A DNA stretch of 64,000 bases from Bacillus_I endophytica_A (GTDB taxonomy: Bacteria; Bacillota; Bacilli; Bacillales; Bacillaceae_H), in assembly GCF_026790145.1 (NCBI RefSeq), contig NZ_JALAMS010000008.1:62001-126000 (forward strand), in the 5' to 3' direction. The position numbers and the translations under genes were made by a program. Below the pieces are notes generated by a model. The model searched no databases and had not been told where the DNA came from. It saw only the letters and a program-made list of their open reading frames with translations. This document shows, in pieces, positions 53,829 to 62,233 of the stretch (its first letter is position 1; the number at the start of each line of letters is the position of its first letter).

Positions 53829-55433
53829 CTAATCTTCTGTTAACCACGAACGTAGAAGTTTGACAAACTCATCAGGTTTGCTCTGTGCTAAGTCTTCAAG
53901 TCGCTGTCTTCTTTGCTGTTCTTCTGTTAGAGGCTGTTCTTCCTCTTCCTCTACCTCTTCTTCTAATGTATATGCTTCTTCCCATTCTTCCTCTTTCCAC
54001 TCACGTTCTTTTCTTCTTCTACGAATGAGTAGGAAAGCTAGAATAATAACAGCTAGAAGCAATATTCCCCCAACAATGTACATCCATAGTGGAATAGAAG
54101 AAGATGCCTCTTGTACCACAGCCGTTTTTCCATTAAAAGGTTGAACAGATACAGCAATTTTGTCTTCGATTTGTTCATCTGTTAATGCTTGTTCATCATC
54201 ATCTTGTTGAATTGTTGTTTTAACAATTGTGCCAAGAATTTGTTGAATATCATCAATACTTCCAGTTGGAAGTGAATTTGGATCATTTTTCTTTGGTGGT
54301 TCCACCATAACTTGGATACCAAGATCCTTTACCTTATAAGGACTTTCCACAATCTGACGACGGATACGGTTCACTTCATTATTGATTTTTTCTTCTTTTC
54401 GTTCATAGTCACCGTCTCCGTTTTCTTCACTGCTCTCATAGTTAGGGACTTCACCGTCTCCGGTCCCAGCAGTTCCCCCTTGCGCAGCATTCTCTCCTGT
54501 ATATGTTTCTGTTAAACGTTCAGCACTTACCGCAATTCCTTCCATATTCTCTTTATCAACAGGTTCCACAAGGTTTTCTTCTCTTGTTTCTTGAGTGAAA
54601 TCAATATCTGTTGAAACAGAGACAACGACTTTATCTTGACCAATCATCGCGCCAAGCATCTTCTGAACTTCTCTTTGTATATCTCGTTCAACCTGCTTTT
54701 TCATCGCATACTGAGACTGTATAGAAGCGACCCCACCCTCAGGATTTTTTCCATCGTTATTTGCCAGATCATAGTACTCAAAATATTGATTCATAATAGC
54801 GATATTATCTGTTGGCAAATTCGGAACGCTTTTAGACACAAGGTGATAGAGAGACTGAATCTGCTGATCGTCAAATTGATAGCCAGGCTTTGTTGTAAGA
54901 ACAATAGAAGCTTGAGCTTCTTCGCCTTTATCGCTCACCCATACGCTATCTTTTGGTAAAGAAATCATTACGTTTGCATCTTGTACTCCGTCAATTTCTT
55001 TAATAAGATTTGCAAGCTCCGTTTGCATGGCATCTACCTTTAGGACGCTAAACTCGTTATCTGTCATTCCAAATCCTGAGCTCTCACTAAAAAAGGAATA
55101 ATCAATGCTGCCGCTTTTCGGAATGCCTTGAGACGCAAGCTCTACTTTCAATGAATCTACATTTTCTTTTGGGACAGAAATGGTTGTCCCACCGTTACTT
55201 AACTCTGAGGATACCCCTTTTGCATCGAGCTCCGTTTTAATTTGTCCAGCTTCTTGAGCTGAAAGATTACTATAAAGAGGAACAAATTTTTCACGGGTAG
55301 CAAGCATAGACCCAACAATAATTGCCATTAAAATAATGACTAATCCTGCAATCAAGAACCATCTTTGCTTTTTACTTCGCTCTCTCCAAAATCCAGTACT
55401 CCACTCTTTAATTCTTGTTAATCTTTCTTTCAT
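53829..55433 (-). CDS. fliF: Flagellar MS-ring protein FliF
   Basis: Forms the membrane-embedded MS ring. 534 aa: N-terminal membrane helix (about 25-45), ring-building motif domains (YscJ/FliF and FliF C), an acidic Gly/Glu-rich linker (about 300-350), a second membrane helix (about 445-466), and a C-terminal acidic cytoplasmic tail that binds FliG. All parts present. Confidence 0.97.
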   Translation of the reverse strand: MKERLTRIKEWSTGFWRERSKKQRWFLIAGLVIILMAIIVGSMLATREKFVPLYSNLSAQEAGQIKTELDAKGVSSELSNGGTTISVPKENVDSLKVELASQGIPKSGSIDYSFFSESSGFGMTDNEFSVLKVDAMQTELANLIKEIDGVQDANVMISLPKDSVWVSDKGEEAQASIVLTTKPGYQFDDQQIQSLYHLVSKSVPNLPTDNIAIMNQYFEYYDLANNDGKNPEGGVASIQSQYAMKKQVERDIQREVQKMLGAMIGQDKVVVSVSTDIDFTQETREENLVEPVDKENMEGIAVSAERLTETYTGENAAQGGTAGTGDGEVPNYESSEENGDGDYERKEEKINNEVNRIRRQIVESPYKVKDLGIQVMVEPPKKNDPNSLPTGSIDDIQQILGTIVKTTIQQDDDEQALTDEQIEDKIAVSVQPFNGKTAVVQEASSSIPLWMYIVGGILLLAVIILAFLLIRRRRKEREWKEEEWEEAYTLEEEVEEEEEQPLTEEQQRRQRLEDLAQSKPDEFVKLLRSWLTED

Positions 55434-55504
55434 TTTCTTCCCCCGGTTATGTTTCTTGTCTATTTATTTAGAGTCCAATAACCGCTAAACTTTGGAAAAT
55501 AAAT

Positions 55505-55798
55505 TTAGATCTGCATTCTCATGATTTCTTGGTAAGCTTCAATTCCTTTATTACGGAATTGAATAGCAGCCTGCAGGGCAACGCTTGCTTTTTGAGACGA
55601 AATCATCACATTATGTAAATCTACATCTTCCCCATTCACAAGTTTTGTTGTCATAGCATCTGACTCATTTTGAGCTTCATTAACTTTATTTACTGCGTCT
55701 TTTAAAAAATTAGAAAAACTTTGGTTTGTGCTAGCCGATTCATTTTTAGGCTGAAGCGCCTCAGTCTGCAATGATATGTTTGTAATTCCATTAATCAT
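55505..55798 (-). CDS. fliE: Flagellar hook-basal body protein FliE
   Basis: Joins the MS ring to the rod. 97 aa; C-terminal FliE motif DLHNVMISSQKASVALQAAIQFRNKGIEAYQEIMRMQI is clear. Between flgC and fliF. Slightly shorter than B. subtilis at the N-terminus, without an alternative upstream start. Confidence 0.94.
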   Translation of the reverse strand: MINGITNISLQTEALQPKNESASTNQSFSNFLKDAVNKVNEAQNESDAMTTKLVNGEDVDLHNVMISSQKASVALQAAIQFRNKGIEAYQEIMRMQI

Positions 55799-55807
55799 CG
55801 TTACACC

Positions 55808-56254
55808 CTACTTTCCAATCTCTAATGCTTTTACTAACATCCCTTTTGTTGCATTAAGTGCTGTAACGTTTGCTTCGTACGAACGAGAAGCACTCATAAG
55901 GTCCGTCATTTCCTTTAATGGATCAACATTTGGTAGCTGTACATATCCCTGATCATTAGCATCTGGGTGACTTGGATCATATACAAGTTTAAAAGGTTCA
56001 GAATCTTCCTCAATTCCTGTGACTTTTACACCTGTACTATTTGTATTTAAAGCTTTTTGAAAAACAGTTGAAAACTGTTTTTCACTATCCGGTGCTATAT
56101 TTACCATCTTGCGCCGATATGGTTGCCATTCTCCGTTTACATATTGCGCTCTTGTTGTATTCGCATTAGCGATATTTGAAGCCGTAACATCCATTCTTAA
56201 GCGATTTGCTGTTAAGGCTGAAGCGCTGGCATTTAATCCACTAAAAATTGACAA
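55808..56254 (-). CDS. flgC: Flagellar proximal rod protein FlgC
   Basis: Rod subunit. 148 aa. N-terminal rod motif RMDVTASNIANANTTRAQY (about 21-39) and C-terminal DLMSASRSYEANVTALNATKGMLVKALEIGK are intact. Two bases after flgB, followed by fliE. Confidence 0.95.
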   Translation of the reverse strand: MSIFSGLNASASALTANRLRMDVTASNIANANTTRAQYVNGEWQPYRRKMVNIAPDSEKQFSTVFQKALNTNSTGVKVTGIEEDSEPFKLVYDPSHPDANDQGYVQLPNVDPLKEMTDLMSASRSYEANVTALNATKGMLVKALEIGK

Positions 56255-56256
56255 AA

Positions 56257-56646
56257 TTAATTTCCTCCTCTTAAGACGGTGTTAAGTGAGTTAAATTTCC
56301 CGCTCATTCTGTCTACTAAAGCTTGATAATAAAGCTGATTTTGAGCCATATCTGTCATCTCCTTATCAACGTCAACTCCATTGCCGTTTGATTGATAAGC
56401 ATTATGTACAGTTGTAACTCCTAGAGAAGAAGAGGACGTTGAAAATTCAAAATGACGAGGGTCTGTGCGAGTAGCTTTCAGAAGATTATCTTGCTCAGCT
56501 TGAAGCATACTTTTAAAAGATACCGTTTTTGCTTTATATCCAGAAGTATCTACGTTAGCAATATTGTTTGAAATTGTTTTCTGTTTCAACGAAGCATAGT
56601 TTAATCCATTTTGGATTGAACTCATCGTCTGTGAAAAAAGTTTCAT
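56257..56646 (-). CDS. flgB: Flagellar proximal rod protein FlgB
   Basis: First gene of the fla/che operon; rod subunit. 129 aa. N-terminal motif LKQKTISNNIANVDTSGYKAKTVSF (about 21-45), C-terminal VDVDKEMTDMAQNQLYYQALVDRMSGKF. ATG preceded by AAGGAGAG. Its transcript should begin in the 330-base region behind it, downstream of codY. Confidence 0.95.
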   Translation of the reverse strand: MKLFSQTMSSIQNGLNYASLKQKTISNNIANVDTSGYKAKTVSFKSMLQAEQDNLLKATRTDPRHFEFSTSSSSLGVTTVHNAYQSNGNGVDVDKEMTDMAQNQLYYQALVDRMSGKFNSLNTVLRGGN

Positions 56647-56906
56647 AAATTTCTCTCCTTGCCTCTTTTCGACATTTTTTTCGTGCCGATATTATCCATT
56701 TTAGGAAAAAGGACATGATATGTCTATGATTTCTTAAGTTTCTTTACTCTTTTTTTTGAAATCTTAAAAGAAAATTAACAATTTATATATAAAATATTAA
56801 TATTTATTAAAAATATAAGTTATTTGTTTATTATGTTAAAATTGGTTACCCTACTTTTCTTTAACATTATAAGATCTTTCGACAAAAAAAGGTACGATTA
56901 AAGCGC
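56647..56906 (-). promoter_or_regulatory. AT-rich promoter/leader region of the fla/che operon
   Basis: No ORF in this gap. A perfect TATAAT lies on the minus strand at 56866-56871 but with no good -35 box at normal spacing. A very A/T-rich block (about 56761-56850) includes a 14-base palindrome at 56792-56805. A weak CodY-box-like sequence (10 of 15) lies near 56764-56778. In B. subtilis this gap holds the fla/che promoters and CodY and SwrA/DegU sites; here the exact start is not determined. Confidence 0.5.
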
Positions 56907-56936
56907 AAAAAAATAGCACTTTAGTAAGTGCTATTT
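56907..56936 (-). terminator. Intrinsic terminator of codY
   Basis: A perfect 11-bp stem (56911-56921 with 56926-56936), 4-base loop, followed on the minus strand by TTTT adjoining the TTT of the stem. It separates the codV-hslVU-codY unit from fla/che. Confidence 0.88.
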
Positions 56937-56976
56937 CTAATAAAGGTTTATTGACCTAAGTCTTTATAACTATCAT

Positions 56977-57756
56977 TTAGTTTGCTTTTAGTTTTGAAAG
57001 CTCAAGCAAGAACTTGTTGTTTAGAACTTTGATGTACGTCCCTTTCATACCTAGTGAACGAGACTCAATTACACCTGCACTCTCAAGTTTACGAAGTGCA
57101 TTTACAATTACTGAACGCGTAATACCAACACGGTCTGCAATCTTACTTGCTACAAGAAGGCCTTCGTTTCCATTTAACTCATCAAAGATATGTTCAATCG
57201 CTTCTAATTCACTGTAAGATAGTGAGCTAATTGCCATTTGAACAACCGCTTTGCTACGAGCTTCTTCTTCAATTTCTTCAGCTTTCTCATGTAGAATCTC
57301 CATGCCAACAACTGTTGCCCCATATTCAGCTAAAATAAGATCATCATCTGTGAACTTCTCTTCTAAACGTGCTAATACAAGAGTTCCTAGGCGATCCCCT
57401 CCACCGTTAATTGGTACAATTGTTGTTAAACCGCTCATAAATAAATCCTTGTTTTCATTAGGAAAAGCGCTATGCTCGCTGTTTACATCTAGATTAGAAG
57501 ATGTTTCTCTAATATTGAAAAGGTTTTTAGTGTACTCTTCTGGAAATTGGCGTGTTTCAAACATTTCTTTCATACGCTCATTTTCAATTTGCTGATTAAT
57601 TGCAACACCCAAAAGCTTACCGCGACGACTTACAACATAAATGTTTGCTTCGATTACTTCACGAAGTGTTTCAGCCATCTCTTTGAAGTTAACAGGTTTC
57701 CCTGCTGCTTTCTGTAACATTGCATTAATTTTTCTTGTTTTATCTAATAAATTCAT
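56977..57756 (-). CDS. codY: GTP and branched-chain amino acid sensing repressor CodY
   Basis: Global repressor of stationary-phase, nitrogen and (in B. subtilis) motility genes. 259 aa. N-terminal GAF domain (to about 155) for Ile/Val/Leu; C-terminal winged helix with VASKIADRVGITRSVIVNALRKLESAGVIESRSLG (about 201-235), nearly identical to B. subtilis. Downstream of hslU. Lies next to the fla/che operon, one of its known targets. Confidence 0.98.
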   Translation of the reverse strand: MNLLDKTRKINAMLQKAAGKPVNFKEMAETLREVIEANIYVVSRRGKLLGVAINQQIENERMKEMFETRQFPEEYTKNLFNIRETSSNLDVNSEHSAFPNENKDLFMSGLTTIVPINGGGDRLGTLVLARLEEKFTDDDLILAEYGATVVGMEILHEKAEEIEEEARSKAVVQMAISSLSYSELEAIEHIFDELNGNEGLLVASKIADRVGITRSVIVNALRKLESAGVIESRSLGMKGTYIKVLNNKFLLELSKLKAN

Positions 57757-57855
57757 TATGATTTTGCCTCCTGAAAATTGTAAATAATTCTGTTCCCTGT
57801 AAAGTCTATCCGCCTCTTCTTTTAAGAAGCGTTCCCTCTCCCCAAAAGGCTGACT

Positions 57856-59259
57856 TTATAAAATAAACTGACTTAAGTCTTTGTTTTTAGCAATTGAGCC
57901 AAGTTTCTCTTCCACATACTGTGGAGTAATTTCAATCTTCTCCATCGTTACATCTGGTGCTTCAAATGAAAGATCTTCCAAAAGTCTTTCCATAATTGTA
58001 TGTAAACGACGAGCTCCAATATTATCCGTATCCTGGTTTACATCGAATGCTACTTGAGCTAGCTTTTTAATAGCTTCGTCAGAAAATTCAATTTTTATAC
58101 CTTCAGTTTCCAATAATGCTGTATATTGTTTAATAATAGCATTATCAGGCTCAACTAAAATACGGACAAAGTCATCTACTGATAATTTGCCAAGCTCAAC
58201 GCGAATTGGAAATCTTCCTTGAAGCTCTGGAATAAGATCAGATGGTTTTGAAACGTGAAAAGCACCTGCTGAAATAAACAATACGTGGTCTGTTTTGACA
58301 GGACCATACTTTGTCATAATTGTTGAACCCTCAACGATTGGCAAAATATCGCGCTGTACTCCTTCACGTGACACATCTCCTGATGAAGATTGACTGCTTT
58401 TACGAGCGATTTTATCGATTTCATCAATAAAAATAATTCCAAACTGTTCGGCACGCTCTGTTGCTTGTTGCGTTACTTCATCCATATCAATTAACTTCTG
58501 TGCTTCTTCATTTGTTAACACTTTGCGAGCTTCGCGTACTGTTAACCGACGCTTTTTCTTTTTCTTAGGCATGAAATTACCTAGCGCATCTTGAATATTC
58601 ATTCCCATTTGCTCCATACCCGAACCTTGAAGCATATCAAACATAGAAGCTTGCTGTTCTTCTACTTCAACTGTTACATAATGCTCCTCAAGTTCTCCAA
58701 GCGCAAGCTTATGAGCCATTCTCTTACGTTCCATTTCGCTTGATGCATCGTCGTTTGATGTTTCTTGCTGAGGTTTTTCCCCTTCAGCTTGACCACCAAA
58801 AAGCATTTCAAATGGGTTTTTATATTGAGTATTTTTACGTTTAGAAGGAACGAGAAGATCAACAATGCGTTGGTTTGCATTTTGTTCTGCTTGCCCGCGT
58901 ACTTCGTTTGTTTTTTCTTCTTTCACAAGTCGAACAGAAGTTTCCACAAGGTCTCGTACCATTGATTCTACATCCCGTCCAACATAACCGACTTCCGTGA
59001 ACTTCGTTGCTTCAACTTTAATAAAAGGAGCTCCCACTAATTTTGCTAGTCGACGAGCAATCTCTGTTTTCCCTACTCCAGTAGGCCCAATCATTAAAAT
59101 GTTCTTTGGTACAACTTCATCTCGTAGTGATTCACTTAGCTTACTGCGGCGATAACGGTTACGAAGTGCAACGGCAACGGCCTTTTTTGCTTCCTTTTGT
59201 CCAACAATATATTGATCAAGTTTTTCAACAATTTGACGCGGTGTAAGTTCTGTATACAT
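57856..59259 (-). CDS. hslU: ATPase subunit HslU (ClpY) of the HslUV protease
   Basis: AAA+ unfoldase feeding HslV. 467 aa. Walker A GPTGVGKT at 58-65, pore motif GYVGRDV, an intermediate I-domain (about 115-240), Walker B IIFIDEIDKIA, and the C-terminal KDLSQFIL tail that docks in HslV. Follows hslV by 15 bases. Confidence 0.98.
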   Translation of the reverse strand: MYTELTPRQIVEKLDQYIVGQKEAKKAVAVALRNRYRRSKLSESLRDEVVPKNILMIGPTGVGKTEIARRLAKLVGAPFIKVEATKFTEVGYVGRDVESMVRDLVETSVRLVKEEKTNEVRGQAEQNANQRIVDLLVPSKRKNTQYKNPFEMLFGGQAEGEKPQQETSNDDASSEMERKRMAHKLALGELEEHYVTVEVEEQQASMFDMLQGSGMEQMGMNIQDALGNFMPKKKKKRRLTVREARKVLTNEEAQKLIDMDEVTQQATERAEQFGIIFIDEIDKIARKSSQSSSGDVSREGVQRDILPIVEGSTIMTKYGPVKTDHVLFISAGAFHVSKPSDLIPELQGRFPIRVELGKLSVDDFVRILVEPDNAIIKQYTALLETEGIKIEFSDEAIKKLAQVAFDVNQDTDNIGARRLHTIMERLLEDLSFEAPDVTMEKIEITPQYVEEKLGSIAKNKDLSQFIL

Positions 59260-59274
59260 TCTGTTCTTCCCTCC

Positions 59275-59817
59275 TTAAAGTTCCTCTACAATAATTTGAT
59301 CGTTTGTATAAACACAAATATCTCCGGCAATCTCTAGAGAGGCCTTAGCAATATCTCGCGCTGACATGTTTTCACCTGAATATCGTTTGAGCGCACGACC
59401 TGCAGATAGCGCATAGTTCCCACCAGAACCAATAGCTAAAATTCCATCATCAGGTTCAATAACCTCACCTGTACCTGAAATAAGTAGCATATGCTCTTCG
59501 TTTGCTACGATAAGCATTGCTTCTAGCTTGCGTAACACTTTATCGCTGCGCCACTCTTTTGCAAGTTCAACAGCTGCACGCTGCAAATTACCGTTGTACT
59601 CTTCAAGGCGATTTTCAAACATTTCAAAAAGAGTAAACGCATCTGCCACAGATCCAGCAAACCCTGCTAGCACTTTTCCATGAAAAAGACGACGTACTTT
59701 TTTTGCTGTATGTTTCATTACTACAGCATTTCCGAACGTTACTTGTCCATCTCCTGCCATTGCGCAACCGCCTTTGTGTTGAATCGCAAAAATCGTTGTA
59801 GCATGAAAGTCACCCAT
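59275..59817 (-). CDS. hslV: Protease subunit HslV (ClpQ)
   Basis: Proteasome-like peptidase paired with HslU. Start ATG at 59817 (GGAGAG 9 bases before) gives 180 aa. The TTIFAIQHKG segment begins at residue 6-7 and corresponds to the catalytic Thr of E. coli HslV. B. subtilis ClpQ starts MSSFHATT and uses an N-terminal Ser; here the second residue is Gly (MGDFHATT), so that Ser is absent. Remainder, including GSGGNYALSAGRAL, is intact. Confidence 0.96.
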   Translation of the reverse strand: MGDFHATTIFAIQHKGGCAMAGDGQVTFGNAVVMKHTAKKVRRLFHGKVLAGFAGSVADAFTLFEMFENRLEEYNGNLQRAAVELAKEWRSDKVLRKLEAMLIVANEEHMLLISGTGEVIEPDDGILAIGSGGNYALSAGRALKRYSGENMSARDIAKASLEIAGDICVYTNDQIIVEEL

Positions 59818-59881
59818 AATATACATCTCTCCTTCAGCATATGTTCTTGTGTTCTTTTTTCATATTATCCTTTTATGTCGC

Positions 59882-60784
59882 TTACGCTCTTGGATGATGA
59901 TTCATATAAATAGAACGAAGGCGATCTTTTGTCACATGTGTATAAATTTGAGTTGTTGACAAATTTTCATGTCCTAGAAGTTCTTGAACAGTTCTCATGT
60001 CAGCACCTTCATTTAACATATGCGTTGCGAAAGTATGACGCAAAGAATGAGGAGTAATATGAATGTTCTCTGCCGTTTTCTTAACAATACGGTTTAAAAT
60101 ATAGCGAATGCCTCTAGCTGTTAAAGGCTGACCTCTATGATTCACAAAGAGTGCCTTACAATCAATATTACTCTTTGGGAGCAATTTTAGACGACCTTCA
60201 TCTCTATATTTTTTTATGGCTTCATATGAGAAATTCCCAAAAGGTACATAGCGTTGCTTCTTTCCCTTTCCATAAACCAAAAGAGTTTTCATTGACATAT
60301 CGATATCACTCAGCATAATTGAAGCACACTCACTTACCCTTATCCCCGTTGCATATAAAAGTTCTAAGATTGCTTGATCTCTTTGACCAAGCGGTGTAGA
60401 AACATCGCTTACTTCAAAAAGCAGTTGAAGTTCTTCCTTATATAAGAACGAAGGGTTGCGGTGCGAACGCTTTGGGAGGGATACCATCGTAAACGGATTT
60501 TCTTTTACCGTATGCTCGCGCGATAAAAAGCGATAAAAACTTCGCAAAGCTGATACTTTACGGGCAATCGATCGCTTAGAATAGCTGTGTTCGTGAAGCT
60601 TGGTTAAAAAAATACGAACGTTGCTATATGTAACGTCCTCTAATCTTTTAATTCCTTCTTCCTCTAGAAATTCCATAAACAATAAAATGTCTTTCTCGTA
60701 ACACAGCGTTGTATATTGTGAGTAATTTTTCTCAATTTGTAAATATTCAAGATAGCAATTTAAAGATTCTTTCACATTTATCAT
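59882..60784 (-). CDS. xerC: Site-specific tyrosine recombinase XerC (CodV)
   Basis: With XerD/RipX resolves chromosome dimers at dif. ATG at 60784, behind AGGTGA, gives 300 aa. N-terminal SAM-like core-binding domain (to about 95); catalytic residues Arg149 (GIRVSE), His246 and Arg249 (HSLRH), His272 and Tyr281 (QIYTHV) all present. In B. subtilis this gene is codV in the same operon with clpQY-codY. No dif site seen here. Confidence 0.95.
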   Translation of the reverse strand: MINVKESLNCYLEYLQIEKNYSQYTTLCYEKDILLFMEFLEEEGIKRLEDVTYSNVRIFLTKLHEHSYSKRSIARKVSALRSFYRFLSREHTVKENPFTMVSLPKRSHRNPSFLYKEELQLLFEVSDVSTPLGQRDQAILELLYATGIRVSECASIMLSDIDMSMKTLLVYGKGKKQRYVPFGNFSYEAIKKYRDEGRLKLLPKSNIDCKALFVNHRGQPLTARGIRYILNRIVKKTAENIHITPHSLRHTFATHMLNEGADMRTVQELLGHENLSTTQIYTHVTKDRLRSIYMNHHPRA

Positions 60785-60800
60785 TGCTTCACCTCGCAAA

Positions 60801-60832
60801 GGCTACTAAATATTATCACACTTTTAGTAGCC
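60801..60832 (-). terminator. Hairpin between trmFO and xerC
   Basis: A perfect 10-bp stem (60801-60810 with 60823-60832) with a 12-base loop; on the minus strand only TTTG follows. Weak terminator or spacing hairpin. Confidence 0.5.
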
Positions 60833-60844
60833 CGCGCAAATAAT

Positions 60845-62152
60845 TTATATATTTTTCACAAAATTTTGAACTATTTCAAGTGCACGCTTAGCATACTGTT
60901 CATTGCGCTCTTGTTTCTTTTTAATGCGAACTGGGAGATCCTTGAATATTCCAAAGTTTGCATTCATCGGTTGGAAGTTTTTATCACTTGTATGTGTAAT
61001 ATAGTGAGCCATGCTTCCAAGAGCCGTTTCTTGAGGGAAAACTAAAAGCTCTTCACCTAACACATAGCGAGCTGCGTTTAGTCCTGCTAAAAGTCCGCTT
61101 GCAGCTGATTCTACGTAACCTTCAACACCTGTCATTTGTCCTGCAAAGAATAAATCTTCACGATCTTTGTATTGATATGTCGGTTTTAGAAGTCTTGGTG
61201 AATTAATAAATGTATTTCGATGCATAACACCGTAACGAACAATTTCTGCATTTTCAAGCCCAGGAATTAAGCGAACAATATCTTTTTGAGGTCCCCATTT
61301 AATATGTGTTTGGAAACCAACGATATTGTAAAGTGTTCCTGCTGCATCATCTTGACGAAGTTGTACAACAGCATACGGACGTTTTCCTGTTTTCGGATCT
61401 TCAAGACCTACTGGTTTTAATGGCCCGAAAAGCATTGTTTTCTTTCCTCTTGAAGCCATCACTTCAATTGGCATGCAACCTTCAAAATATACTTCTTTTT
61501 CAAATTCTTTTAGCGGTACAACTTCTGCCTCAATAAGCGCATTATAGAAGCGATCAAATTCTTCTTCTGTCATTGGACAGTTCAAATATGCTGCTTCTCC
61601 TTTATCATAGCGAGACTTTAAGTATACCTTATCCATGTCAATGCTGTCTTTTTCAAGGATGGGAGCTGCTGCATCATAGAAATAAAGATACTCTTCTCCT
61701 GTTAAACTTTTAAGCTGTTCAGATAATGCTTGAGACGTTAATGGACCTGTTGCAATAATAGTAGGTCCGCTTGGAATTTCTGTAATTTCTTCATTAAATA
61801 CTGTTACATTTTCATGATGCTTTACACGCTCTGTTACATGTGCCGCAAATTCATGACGGTCAACAGCTAGTGCTCCGCCTGCTGGAACAGAACAAGCATC
61901 AGCTGAGGAAATAATAACAGAATCTAGATGACGCATCTCTTCTTTCAGTACTCCAACAGCATTTGTAAGCGTGTTGGCACGAAGCGAGTTACTGCATACA
62001 AGCTCCGCAAATTTATCTGTATGATGTGCTGCTGTTTGACGAACAGGGCGCATTTCGTAAAGATGCACCTTAATTCCTCTTTTAGCAAGCTGCCAAGCTG
62101 CTTCACTTCCAGCAAGTCCAGCTCCTATTACATTAACGATTTTTTCAGACAT
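60845..62152 (-). CDS. trmFO: Folate/FAD-dependent tRNA (m5U54) methyltransferase TrmFO
   Basis: Forms ribothymidine at position 54 of tRNA with methylenetetrahydrofolate. ATG at 62152 (GGAGGG upstream) gives 435 aa, the B. subtilis length; the longer ORF start has no ribosome site. FAD-binding GAGLAGSEAAW at 10-20; catalytic Cys53 (LVCSNSL) and Cys226 (FEGCMPIEVMA) match the B. subtilis enzyme. Follows topA. Formerly gid. Confidence 0.97.
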   Translation of the reverse strand: MSEKIVNVIGAGLAGSEAAWQLAKRGIKVHLYEMRPVRQTAAHHTDKFAELVCSNSLRANTLTNAVGVLKEEMRHLDSVIISSADACSVPAGGALAVDRHEFAAHVTERVKHHENVTVFNEEITEIPSGPTIIATGPLTSQALSEQLKSLTGEEYLYFYDAAAPILEKDSIDMDKVYLKSRYDKGEAAYLNCPMTEEEFDRFYNALIEAEVVPLKEFEKEVYFEGCMPIEVMASRGKKTMLFGPLKPVGLEDPKTGKRPYAVVQLRQDDAAGTLYNIVGFQTHIKWGPQKDIVRLIPGLENAEIVRYGVMHRNTFINSPRLLKPTYQYKDREDLFFAGQMTGVEGYVESAASGLLAGLNAARYVLGEELLVFPQETALGSMAHYITHTSDKNFQPMNANFGIFKDLPVRIKKKQERNEQYAKRALEIVQNFVKNI

Positions 62153-62196
62153 TTGTTTCCCTCCAGATGTAATTTCTTTTCTCCGTAACAGATAAA

Positions 62197-62224
62197 GTGG
62201 TGAGCACAACGTTGTGCTCACCAC
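62197..62224 (-). terminator. 28-base perfect palindrome after topA
   Basis: Both halves (62197-62210 and 62211-62224) are exact reverse complements with no spacer. It begins 10 bases after the topA stop and is followed on the minus strand by TTTATCTG. Most likely the topA terminator, though the T run is short. Confidence 0.7.
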
Positions 62225-62233
62225 GAAAAAGGT

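Noticed and set aside
56685..56692. Plus-strand GCCGATAT, the sigma-D -10 sequence
   Set aside because: It points away from flgB and the nearest upstream TAAA (56646-56649) is 35 bases away, not about 15; treated as chance.
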